Below, piece after piece: positions 1 through 10,130 of a DNA stretch of 64,000 nt. Origin of the DNA: Oncomelania hupensis (taxonomy: Eukaryota > Mollusca > Gastropoda > Littorinimorpha > Pomatiopsidae). The notes beneath the pieces were generated by a model that worked only from the letters and a program-made list of their open reading frames with translations, searched no databases and was not told the DNA's origin. Where the stretch lies: positions 36,596,272 to 36,660,271 of the forward strand of contig CM072512.1 in assembly GCA_036898135.1 (NCBI GenBank), given 5' to 3'. Position numbers and translations under genes: made by a program. The number at the start of each line of letters is the position of its first letter. Positions within the stretch are counted from its first letter, which is position 1.

Positions 1-595
1 GGCTAAGAAAACTGGATTTGACAGCATTGGCACACATGCATTCTTTCAGCTAGGATAGGCCAGGGTCCCACTCACTCCCCCCCCCCCCCCCCCCCCCCTA
101 AAAAATAAAAGGAAACAACAAAAACAACCACAAAACAAACAAAATGTGGGATAATTAACCAAACAGTTTAAATTGCACCCAAATCCTCTCCAAACTTTGG
201 TCATTTTGAACTGGGACATAATGTTTAGGGTAAACCTACATTAAATCACAACCCTGTTAGCCAATACAATATTTTGTTAGTATTAGCCAATGTTAAGTTT
301 TGCAAGTACGGTGAGAGAAATTTCTTTTTATTAGTGTCCATCTTCTGCTGCTTGGCGTTTAAAGTAATAGTAATAGACAGACCAAATTAAGTTTTCTATC
401 ACCAAGTGCATTAAAGGGCCTAGGTAAATATTCATAAAGGTGGTGCGGTGGTGCGGTGGTGTGGATGGGGGCCGTGCAAAGACATGCCCATAGATCTTCG
501 TGAATATCACAATATGTCTAACTGCAAATACCTTGCTAACAAATTCCAATTAAGGGTCAATTAGAAAATAAAGTGTTTACTACGGAAATCAATAT
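1..595. other. No gene recognised; poly-C run
   Basis: I see no coding or RNA gene here. A run of 22 C residues lies at 77-98, followed by an A-rich stretch. The rest is AT-rich unique-looking sequence. Confidence 0.6.
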
Positions 596-1048
596 TCCTA
601 TCCTATCCTATCTCGCAACTCGAAAGTCGTTGGGGCACAATTGATGATCCTTTAACCAGCGTACTCCATATTTCTCTATCCTCAGCAACCCTCATGGCTT
701 CGCCCAGTGTCAAGACAGTCCATTCTCGAATGTTGTCCTCCCACCTCTTTTTCTGTCTCCTTGCACCGTGCCTTGCAGGATGGTCTTTGCAAGGCTTGAC
801 GCTATGTTGACATGGCATGGGATTTTTCCTTTCTTCAATACAATACAATACAAGATTATTGCTTTAGGTCCAGCGGACTCTTCCGAGCCAAATCAGGACC
901 AGAGAGACGTTATCTTAAAATATTATAAAATGATTCAAATCTTTAAAAACAAGCTTCCCTTTCTTCACCACTCTGAGCATCTCATCGTGTTGTCCAATGA
1001 CTTGTGTGATGGTCTGTCGGACTTCGTCATTGGTGATGTGCTGGGTAT
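596..1048 (-). pseudogene. RTE-like LINE 3' fragment, interrupted
   Basis: Read on the minus strand, 827-612 encodes the end of an RT reading frame of the type GRRRGRPKKRWEDNIREW seen in RTE-like LINEs, and it runs into a TATCC repeat (GGATA on the coding strand) at 596-611. The reading resumes at 951-1048 with the preceding part of the same frame (QTITQ-IGQHDEM type). The 828-950 segment between them is foreign and includes the 3' end of another repeat at 866-905. The copy is 5' truncated and has frameshifts. Assignment to RTE rather than another endonuclease-bearing clade is tentative. Confidence 0.75.
866..905 (-). repeat. R700 element 3'-end fragment
   Basis: These 40 bp match, in reverse complement, the last 40-odd bases of the 0.7-kb R700 elements at 36641-37331, 38445-39145 and 40660-41359 (the stretch reading tggctcggaagagtccgctg on the other strand). 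It lies inside the split RTE fragment. Confidence 0.7.
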
Positions 1049-1234
1049 GGGTCCAGGTAGGAATAAACTCAAATCTGCATAGAAATTAGAGTTTTGACAT
1101 TGCAAAAATGAATAAAATTTCCTTTACAATGGGTCAATCCTTCTGCAGTTTTTACTGCCACAATCGTTCTTCCTTTTAATTTTATTGAAGAGTATTACAA
1201 CTGTCAGCAAATATTTTTAGAAGTATTTCACAAA

Positions 1235-1566
1235 ATCATCATGCAGTGTGTCACACAAGCCATTGGACAACATGATGACCTGCTCACAGTGGTGAAGAAA
1301 CGGAAACTCCGATGGTATGGCCACATCACCAGATCATCAGGTATTGCAAAGACCATCCTGCAAGGCACGATGCAAGGAGGTAGAAGAAGAGGGAGACCGA
1401 AAAAGAGGTGGGAGGACAACATTCGAGAATGGACTGGTTTGACAGTGAGCGAGGCCATGAGGGTTGCTGAGGACAGGGAAAGATGGAGTGCGCTGGTTAA
1501 ACGATCATCTGTGGTGCCCCTACGACCTCCGAGTTACGGGATAGGATAGGATAGGATAGGATAGGA
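1235..1566 (+). mobile_element. 5'-truncated RTE-like LINE with 9-bp target duplication
   Basis: A 332-bp insert reads in one frame through the RT C-terminal motif (KKRKLRWYGHITRSSG, then GRPKKRWEDNIREW) and ends in GGATA repeats at 1541-1566. It is flanked by TTTCACAAA at 1226-1234 and 1567-1575. Sister repeat units near 2735 and 3900 carry the empty site (a single TTTCACAAATGC), so both ends are fixed by comparison within the window. Confidence 0.9.
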
Positions 1567-2253
1567 TTTCACAAATGCTTGTTTTAAGGAAGTGTATCAA
1601 AACTGTCCTCAGTTCTTCTTTTAAAGATATGTATCATAATTGTCCTCGTCTTTGCTTTTAAAGATGTGTATCGTAACAGTCCTAATTTCTTCTTTTTAGT
1701 GTATCATAACAGTCCTCAGTTATTCTTTTAAACAGGTTTATTATAATTGTCTTTAGCTCTTCTTTTAAAGAGGTGTACCATAACTGTCCTCAGTTCTTTT
1801 TTTAAGGGAAATGTATCATACCTGTCCTCGGTTCTTCTTTTAGGAATGTGTATCATAACTGTCCTCAGTTCTTCTTATAAAAAGATGTATCATAATTGTA
1901 TTCTTCTTTTAAAGAGGTGTGTGATAAATGTCCTCAGTTCTTCTTTTAAACAAATTAAAGGGGCGTTGCGTAACTGTCCTCAGTTCTTTTTTTAGGAATG
2001 TGTATCATAACTGTTTTCAGTTTTTCTTTTAAGGATGTGTATTATGACCGTCGTCAGTTCTTCTTTTGTGGATGTGGTCTCAGTATTTATTATCTTCCAA
2101 GTGTTTCCTCAAACCCCATTTATATTTGAAGTACTGATTTCAACCTATACAATTACCAGACCTTAAATGACAGTGTTCCTAGGTTGTGTTTTTGTTTAAT
2201 CCTTACATATTTATATCACATAATTATGTTGTCTGCTCTTTCTCCATTGCAAC

Positions 2254-2341
<88 letters not shown>

Positions 2342-2345
2342 ACAG

Positions 2346-2415
2346 CTAGGAGAAGAGGCTGATGATGAAGATGACCATGAAAGACGACTTCGAGCGAAAA
2401 GAAAAGGATCTGTTG
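2346..2415 (+). CDS. Exon-like segment A1, acidic-basic peptide
   Basis: The segment is preceded by TTACACAG and followed by GTAAGTG, a good donor. In the frame starting at its first base it encodes LGEEADDEDDHERRL followed by RAKRKGSV with no stop. The exon would be 70 bp, leaving one base for the next codon. Upstream is an ATT microsatellite instead of a normal pyrimidine tract, so the acceptor is weak. I do not recognise the protein. Related copies lie at 3508-3577 and, inverted, at 5829-5892. It may be a real exon multiplied with its introns, or a gene fragment carried by a repeat. Confidence 0.4.
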
Positions 2416-3423
2416 GTAAGTGAAATTAACTTTTCTGAATTTCTGGTGAAGTGAGTTCCATAGACTCTATTTTGTTGTTTACGCATCCTTACAACAGAGT
2501 CTCTTTGACTAGATCTCATTTAATATCCTGCACTGGTAGGAAGGAACTCAAATTTTAACACGTGTGTTTCTATACTTTATTTTTCAAGATATTTGATTTT
2601 TGACATTGCAAAATTGAATATAAATTCCTTTACAGTGGAGGTGGAAGGGCAATCCTTCTGCAGTTTTTAATGTCTCAAATGTTCTCCATTCTTCTTTTAT
2701 TGAAGTGTATTACAACTGTCAACAAGTTTTCTTTTATGAAGTGTTTCACAAATGCTTGTTTTAAGGAAGTGTATCAAAACTGTCCTCAGTTTTTATTTTA
2801 TTATTATGTATCCCAACTGTCCTCAGTTCTTCTTTAAATGATGTGTATCATAATTGTCCTCGTCTTTGCTTTTAAAGATGTGTATCATAAGTCCTCATTT
2901 CTTCTTTTTAGTGTATCATAACTGTCCTCAGTTCTTCTTTTAAACAGGTTTATTATAATTGCCCTTAGCTCTTCTTTTAAAGAGGTGTACCATCACTGTC
3001 CTCAGTTCTTTTGTAAGGGAAATGTATCATAAATGTCCTCAGTTCTTATAAAAAGGTGTATCATAATTGTATTCTTCTTTTAAAGAGGTGTATGATAAAT
3101 GTCCTCAGTTCTTCTTTTAAAGAGGCGTTTCGTAATTGTCCTCAGTTCTTTTTTTAGGAATGTGTAGAAGTGTTTTCAGTTCTTCTTTTAAGGATGTGTA
3201 TCATGACCGTCCTCAGTTCTTCTTTTTGGGATGTGGTCTCAGTATTTATTATCTTCCAAGTGTGCCCTCAAACCTCATCAGATATATTTGAAGTACTGAT
3301 TTCAACCTATACAATTACCAGATCCTAAATGACAGTGTTCCTAGGTTGTGTTTTTGTTTAATCCTTACATATAATGTATATCACATAATTATGTTGTCTG
3401 CTCTTTCTTCATTGCAACTAATG

Positions 3424-3503
<80 letters not shown>

Positions 3504-3507
3504 ACAG

Positions 3508-3577
3508 CTAAGAGAAGAGGCTGAGGATGAAGATGACCATGAAAGACGACTTTGAGCGAAAAGAAAAGGATCTGTTG
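3508..3577 (+). pseudogene. Exon-like segment A2 with a stop codon
   Basis: This is a 70-bp copy of segment A1 with the same CACAG and GTAAGTG borders. The frame begins LREEAEDEDDHERRL and then meets TGA where A1 has CGA. The splice borders are kept while the reading frame is broken, so this copy would not encode the same product. Confidence 0.55.
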
Positions 3578-4741
3578 GTAAGTGAAATTAACTTTTCTGA
3601 ATTTCTGGTGAAGTGAGTTCCATAGACTCTATTTTGTTGTTTACGCATCCTTACAACAGAGTCTTTTTGACTAGATCTCATTTGATATCCTGCACTGGTA
3701 GGAAGGAACTCAAATGTTAAAACGTGTAATGTTTCTATACTTTATTTTTCAAGATATTTGATTTTTGACATTGCAAAATTGAATATAAGATCCTTTACAG
3801 TCAAGGGGGAAGGGCAATCCTTCTGCAGTTTTTAATGTCTCAAATGTTCTCCATTCTTCTTTTATTGAATTGTATCACAACTGTCAACAAGTTTTCTTTT
3901 ATGAAGTGTTTCACAAATGCTTGTTTTAAGGAAGTGTATCATAACTGTCCTCAGTTTTTTTCTTTCATTAATGTGTATATATAACTGTTCTCATTTCTAT
4001 CAAAACTGTCCTCAGTTCTTCTTTTAAGGAAGTGTATCATAAGTGTCCTCAGTTCTTCTTTAAAGAAGAATGTGTATTATAAATGTCCTCAGTTCTTCTT
4101 TAAAGAAGAATGTTTATTATAAATGTCCTCAGTTCTTCTTTAAAGAAGAATGTGTATTATAAATGTCCTCAGTTCTTCCTTTGAAAATGTTGTGTATCAT
4201 AACTGTCCTCAGTTCTTCTTTTAAGGAAGTGTATCATAAGTGTCCTCTGTTCTTCTTTAAAGAAGAATGTGTATTATAACTGTCCTCAGTTCTTCTTTTC
4301 AAGATGCATATCATAACTTTCCTCAGTTCTTCTTTTAAGAAAGTGTATCATGACTGTCCTCAGTTCTTTTATTAATGTGTATTATAATTGTTCTCAGTTC
4401 TTCTTTTAAGAATGTGTATCATAACTGTCCTCAGTTATTCTTTTAAGGAAATGTCATAAGTGTCCTCTGTTCTTTTTTAAAGAAATGAGTATCATGACTG
4501 TCCTCGGTTCTTTAATGGAGGTGTTCTCAGTATTTACTCTCTTCCAGGTGTATCCTCAAACGTCATCTATTTTTAAAGTACTGATTTAAACCTTTACAGT
4601 AACCAGACATTAAATGACAGTGTTCCAAGTTTTTTTGTTTGTTTAATCCTCACATATTTATACCAGATAATTATGTTGTCTGCTTTTTCTTCATTGCAAC
4701 TACTTATGATGTTGATGATGATAATGATGATGATGATGATG

Positions 4742-4774
<33 letters not shown>

Positions 4775-4785
4775 GCTATTATTGT

Positions 4786-4853
<68 letters not shown>

Positions 4854-5053
4854 TCATTATGAATGTGCATTATAATTGTCCTCAGTTCTTCTTGTAAAGA
4901 GGTTTATCATTATTGTCCTTAGCTCTTCTTTTAAAAAGGTGTACTATAACTGTCCTCAGTTCGTTTTTGTTAAGGAAGTGTATCATAACTGTCCTCGGTT
5001 CTTCTTTTAGGAATGTGTATCATAACTGTCCTAATGTCTTTTTTCAGGCGAGC

Positions 5054-5259
5054 TTAAAAGGCGGTTCCTGATGTAATCTTTGATGTTCCTCTATGACCGA
5101 GAATAAAGAACGGCACTTTACTTTGAATTTCTTCAATCTCACATTTGCCTGGAAGTGATCTCCTTACAAAGAGGATGGAAAATTCTCTTGCCACTGCATC
5201 CTGCTCCTCATCTGTCCACTTTCGGCGCTTGACTTGTCTTTTGGAGTCGTAAATATTTG
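5054..5259 (-). pseudogene. SANT/Myb-like C-terminal reading frame
   Basis: On the minus strand an open frame runs from a stop near 5263 to a TAA at 5054-5056. It contains RRKWTDEEQDAV, then a segment with LPGKCEIEEI, and ends after about 65 codons. This pattern (W-T/S-x-E-E...AV, then LPGK-x-E-I) resembles the SANT/Myb-like C-terminal domain of many lineage-specific uncharacterised animal proteins, as far as I recall them. A possible acceptor lies at 5238-5239. The inverted exon-like segment A3 lies upstream on the same strand, so the two could be exons of one decayed gene. The phases do not obviously match. Confidence 0.4.
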
Positions 5260-5539
5260 CAACATCATATTATAATACAAAAGAAGGCAGTTCCAAATGT
5301 CAGTGCTCGGCTGGACAAAAGTTGGGACTTTACTCCATACCTTTATCAGCTATTCTCGGGAAGAGAATGTACTATTCATATGATATGTAACAAGCAACTG
5401 TAGTTTTTTTTCTATTTTAAATCCTGCGGACTTTCCGTTTCTTAGTTTGTGTTTTAACGTCCACAAAGGTGATACCGAAACTGTGCTTTGACAGGTTAAT
5501 GTCCTCTCACATTGGAAGAAAAATAATAAAATACTGAGG

Positions 5540-5894
5540 ACACCTCCATAACAGAACTGAGGACAGTCATGATACACTTCCTTAAAAGAAGAACTGAGGA
5601 CAGTTACGATAAACTTCCTTATAAGAAAAAACTAAGGACTGTTATGATACACTTTCGTAAAACAAGCATTTGTGGTACATTTAGTTAAAAGACTTGTTGA
5701 CAGTTGTAATACACTTCAACAAAAGAAGAAAGGCAAACATAATTGAGATCTAGTCAGAGACGCTGTGGTAACAATGTGTAAACAACACCGTAGGGTCTCT
5801 GGATCTTACTGCAGCATAAATTGAGGAACCATCAGGTCATTTTCTATTCACTCGAAGCAGCCTCTCATGGTCATCTTCACCCTCTTTTAGCTCT

Positions 5895-5895
<1 letters not shown>
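5540..5895 (-). repeat. Inverted partial copy of the 1.16-kb unit
   Basis: The sequence 5540-5690 is the minisatellite in reverse complement (ACTGAGGACAGT with TGATACACTTCC). The AGATCTAGTCAGAGACGCTG stretch near 5747 is the reverse complement of the GACTAGATCTCA region downstream of segments A1 and A2. The copy ends at segment A3 and a TAC microsatellite. Confidence 0.7.
5829..5892 (-). pseudogene. Exon-like segment A3, decayed
   Basis: On the minus strand, after TACTACAG, the frame reads LKEGEDDHERLLRVNRK and then TGA. It is related to A1 and A2 through the shared EDDHER core. The donor site has changed from GGTAAG to GGTTCC. This is a decayed third copy in inverted orientation. Confidence 0.5.

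Positions 5896-5954
<59 letters not shown>
5895..5954 (+). repeat. GTA trinucleotide repeat
   Basis: About 20 copies of GTA directly abut segment A3, in the position held by the ATT repeats next to segments A1 and A2. Confidence 0.9.
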
Positions 5955-5965
5955 ATGATAATAAT

Positions 5966-6016
5966 GATTCAGCTCTTTGTAGTCTGATGGACTCTATTAA
6001 ACAATGAATAACTAAC
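5966..6016 (+). repeat. R700 3' end, AACT-tail subfamily
   Basis: A 51-bp fragment matches the 3' end of the R700 family (GATTCAGCTCTTTGTAGTCT) and ends AACAATGAATAACTAAC, the tail also seen at 8460 and 54878. Confidence 0.65.
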
Positions 6017-6233
6017 ATATATCATCATCGAGTAACAGCAGACATTACAACAGACCTTTGTGTGTGTGCTTTTTAAAATAAATTTTATTTTTAAATTACA
6101 TGGAATTATGTCTATGTACTTGCTCCAAAATCTACATTGTTCACATTTTTGCAAACCTCTCCATAAGATAAGTTTTAAATAATACAAAAATAAGAGTTTA
6201 AAAAATGTCTGTCCAGTCTATGCAAAACGTTTT

Positions 6234-6604
6234 TTGTCAGTGTCATCAGTTGTTATTGTTAAACTAGAAAACAAGCTTCACATACTGTGGATTTTGTGCA
6301 TTGAAAAGGCGTGCATCTTTATTACGTCAGGTAGGCTTGCCAACTGTAGAATCTTTCATAAGTTCTTTTGTAAGCATTATTATGCTGACATTACCTTCAG
6401 TACTTCAAATCCTCACATTAGCAAACTATTGTGTGATTGCTGGATATGTGAGGCCAATGCCTTGAGAAGCTCTCTTAGCTTAAAAGTGCGTTGTATAAGA
6501 GCAGTCTCATTCTTTGTTTACTTGTAATTGCAGCTTGTCAATGTCATAAATTGTTACTGTTAAACTAGAAAACAAACTTCACATACTGTGGATTTTGTGC
6601 ATCG
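6234..6604 (+). repeat. Direct pair of a dispersed repeat
   Basis: About 70 bp at 6234-6304 recur at 6534-6604 (shared CACATACTGTGGATTTTGTG). A third, shorter copy is at 8480-8521. The intervening and flanking sequence (6017-7000) has no gene that I recognise. Confidence 0.7.
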
Positions 6605-7028
6605 ATTTATCGTCAGTCACTCATTGTTGAAGTATAATTCAGTTTTTGAGAGTGTTAGGTTTTGAACATTGACTGGTTATGTTTTCAGTTTAGATTGAAA
6701 GTTCAGATTTGTTATGTGTCATATTTTGTTTGCAAAATTGAGAATCTTTTCTAAGTTCTTTGTGAGCATTACATCTCAATTTTGGGGAACTGAAAAGAAA
6801 AAGTAAACAAAAGAACATGACATCTTTATTGTTTTCGTCTCTGTTAGTAGTACTACTGAGTTAGTACAGACTGGATGAAAAAACTAAAATAAAATGTAAT
6901 ATTAAAAGTGTTAACATTGTCTTTCCTGTTCAGAAAGTGTCGTATATCTACATAAAACCAGATGTTCTTTTGCACTGTGTACACATGCACGCACAATGTA
7001 ATAATAAATTTTCTGTCTACATCTGGGT

Positions 7029-7300
7029 CCTCTCTCTCTCTCTCTCACGGTCTGTCTGTCTTTCTCTCTCTGTCCCAACCAGTAAAACTTAGGTTGATCT
7101 GATAAATAAAACATTGATACAACTCTCTCTCTGTCTCTCTGTCTCTCTCTCTCTCTCTCTCGGTCTGTCTGTCTCTCTCTGTCCCAACCAGTACAACTTA
7201 GGTTGATCTGATAAATAAAACATTGATACAATAAACAATTTTCTTTCTCTCTCTTTCTGTATTCTCCTCCCTTTCTCTCTCTATCTAAAAAACAAAACCT
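7029..7300 (+). repeat. TC-rich repeat with a duplicated 51-bp unit
   Basis: The unit 7071-7122 is repeated at 7181-7231, each copy containing CTTAGGTTGATCTGATAAAT and flanked by TC and TCTG runs. The same short motif in diverged form appears at 16878-16922 and 63434-63482, so it belongs to a dispersed family. Confidence 0.75.
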
Positions 7301-7902
7301 TGTGAGGATATAGATTTGCTCGTATTCCGGTACCAATTAAGTTACGGTGCTAATGTAATGATAAATTATAATGTCATTGGTTTAATTGCTTTAATAATAA
7401 TAATGCGAACATAGGCAACTACCTTCTAACACCACATTTTAAGTCAAGTATCTTTAGTCAAGAAAAAAAAAACACCTCTTGGTGCACGTGGAATTGCAGA
7501 GAAAAAAAATCCAAATAAATTTTTTTAAAAGTAAAATAAAGCACATACTAAGACGTCCGCTGAATTTTGAGGTCGGCACAACATAGGGGTGTTTCGCGCG
7601 GTTGTCTGCTGAAGTCGGTATTAACATATGCACATACACATGCATTCATGACAGCCTAAGAATCTCTCAAACATTGACATAAACTATGTTTCACAGCACT
7701 ATTATACAGTCCACGTTCAGGCAAAGTACATTACAAACACAATATTCACTCTTCAGACTCCATTCATATTGAGATACAGCCTCATCAAATGTCATGACAT
7801 TATAATTCTAAAACTACTAAAATTATAAGCATTCGATTCAATAAATAAACCGATCTCATACAATAATTCACTACTCAATACTCTGTCGTACATCATCAAA
7901 GC

Positions 7903-8460
7903 TCCCCACCGTGGAGTGCCGGGGTCTCTGTATAAATAGTATTCCCACTTTCTGGAAACTTAGTGCTTTAAATTCCCAGTCGTTGTCTTTCTCCTTTGTT
8001 CTTTCTCATTCCTAATCTGTTCTACCAATCTGAATTAAGAGTATAGCCTCAGCGTCCCCTGCGTGGGATGCATTTATTGTAAAGTGACCGGCTGGTGGAG
8101 TGCCGAGGGTTTCAGTTTGGGGGATATTGGACTCTTTCTGACTCACTATGGGTTTCTATGGTATTGTAATTTAGCAATAATATAGGCATTTTATATGTAT
8201 GTGTTTTGTTAATATTTTATAATGCTGTTAATGTTATATTTTGTTTTTGTAAGCGGTGTTTCGATAAATTAGAGTACAGCCTCAGGGTCCCCTGCATGAG
8301 ATGCCTTTATTTTAAAGTGACCGGCTGATGTAGTGCCTTCAGTGTTACCATTTGGGATGTTTCAGCAGATCTACGGATCAGGGGTGAGCCCTCTTTTAAT
8401 CAAGTTGTGGTCCTGAATCCGCTCTTTGCAGTCTGCTGGACCCTATAAACAATAACTAAC
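7903..8460 (+). mobile_element. R700 copy, 5' truncated and diverged
   Basis: The order of blocks matches the full copies: GGAGTGCCGGGG, a TATAAATAGTA box, GCTTTAAATTCCCA, GGCATTTTATATGTATGTG, a GTTCGATAAATTAG block, TTTCAGCAGATC, and an AACAATAACTAAC tail. It lacks about 150 bp at the 5' end and part of the middle, and it carries an extra internal block. No reading frame is conserved. Confidence 0.75.
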
Positions 8461-8874
8461 ATTAAAGATATTAATACTAACAGAAAACAAATTTCACATG
8501 CTGTGGATTTTGTGCACTGAAGATGCATGCATGTTGGTTTGCGTACTTAAATGTTAGTATTAATGATATGAAGCCGATACACACAGCTGTTCTCTTTGAG
8601 TCCACAGTACTCGCTGTGTAAACAACAGTCTGCAGTTTGTTTCGTGTGTGTCCTCAGAACTCGCTGAACATCAGTCCGCAGAAGTACGTCCGGTGTATGA
8701 CTTAAAAAAGCTATTTCAGTCTGTGTGGTAGTAACCAGCTTTTCTCATACAAATTTGGAAATCTGAAGCCTTTCTGAACTTAACCATCTTTTTGGTTTTG
8801 TTCTAAGTCTATTAAGAAAAGAGTCCGCAGAAGTAGGGTTTTAAACCTCAGTCTGCTAAACTACCAATTAACAA

Positions 8875-8876
<2 letters not shown>

Positions 8877-8932
<56 letters not shown>
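8877..8932 (+). repeat. GT dinucleotide repeat
   Basis: A pure run of 28 GT units. Confidence 0.95.
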
Positions 8933-8936
<4 letters not shown>

Positions 8937-10130
8937 TTTGACACATTTTAACAAAAAAATTGTATATTATTAATGAAAAAAAAGAAAATGAACATTAGTC
9001 AGTTTTTAGCGCTGACGTATTTTTTCTGAACATATGTAGATATTCTAAATGTCCTTGCTTTTTAAATTATACTTTTAATGTCTCTTATTATTTTATGTAC
9101 ATTTAAAGGTTTTTACTGCCTAAATAGTTCATGACTTTGGGAGTTGAAAATTAAAAATGACCACTACTACTACAATAATATTTCGCACAATTATATGACC
9201 TTCGGAAAGTTGTAATTATAGTTGTGGTCGAGGCTTACGTCAGTGACGGAGATAGTCTACTTCGGCGACTCCAGTAGCTTGATTTAGATCCGGTCTGTAT
9301 CGGCCATCGCCGTGAGCAGCCCTTAAACGGAAGAGGCAATATATAAGAACAAATAAATAAATAACTAAATAAATAACTAAATATTTAGTTAGATATAAGC
9401 TTACTTTTTTCAATTCTTGGATTTTTTACTGACATGGGAGCGAAATGTTGAAGCAGTAAAACTAAAACAGTTGTAAATATGTACTCATGTACTGGTTTTT
9501 GTCTGTTTGTTTTTTTAAATAAAGAGTTGATTTGCATAACATGACTTGTCATGTAGGCCTACCAAATACACTCTAGGAAAATTGATAGACTGGGAAGAGA
9601 AATTCCCCACCTCCCTACCCTATCTCCATTCCCACCCACTCATTCACCGACCCCTCGCCTAGGATGCGACAGACGAATGTAAAGAGGCGGAACTAATCTC
9701 TCACACATAGTTTTATACGTATGGTCTTATGAGTCATATGAATCTTCGCCTGCATCCTGTCCACGTGATCCCGTCCACACACTGAGTAGCTGAGACCAAC
9801 CGAGGCTAACGTCGGCCACTTCATTGGTGAGAGGGGCTCGGCGAGTCTCACTTGCACTGTGTGCATCCTGTTTCGTGTCTCTGCGTCAAATTTGTTAGCT
9901 TTGGCGTTGTCATAATCATTATCATGGCTTCGCCACCCCGCCAGGATTCTCACTCACCACACCCATCTAAATACAAATGAAATGAACAGAAAAAAAAAAG
10001 TAAAATTAAATTACATGAAACGTTAACACAAATTATTAAATACTAACAACCCAGCCACCCAATACGCCTATTAAAAAAATTATATAACATTTATTTTAAT
10101 GAAAATAATTCTACTATAAGCCTATATAAA
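8933..10130. other. No gene recognised
   Basis: AT-rich sequence with a short AAATA/ACTAA repeat at about 9345-9385. A minus-strand frame at 9693-9953 shows no motif that I know. Confidence 0.5.

Larger units (their letters stand above)
1056..5047 (+). repeat. Higher-order repeat of ~1.16 kb with ~40-bp minisatellite
   Basis: Landmarks recur in the same order. A GGTAGGAA motif occurs at 1056, 2535 and 3697, a TTGACATTGCAAAA motif follows each, and then comes a minisatellite of about 38-44 bp built on GTGTATCATAACTGTCCTCA plus a TTCTTCTTTTAAAGA part. A block with GACAGTGTTCC at about 2169, 3331 and 4616 follows, then an ATT microsatellite. The spacing from 2535 to 3697 is 1162 bp. The first interval is longer mainly because an RTE fragment is inserted at 1235-1566. 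The last unit is partial: its microsatellite has become GAT, ATT and GTA runs (4707-4852) and the exon-like segment is missing. Confidence 0.85.

Noticed and set aside
9693..9953. An 86-codon minus-strand frame as a gene
   Set aside because: No family resemblance, no splice or start context, and a length within chance.
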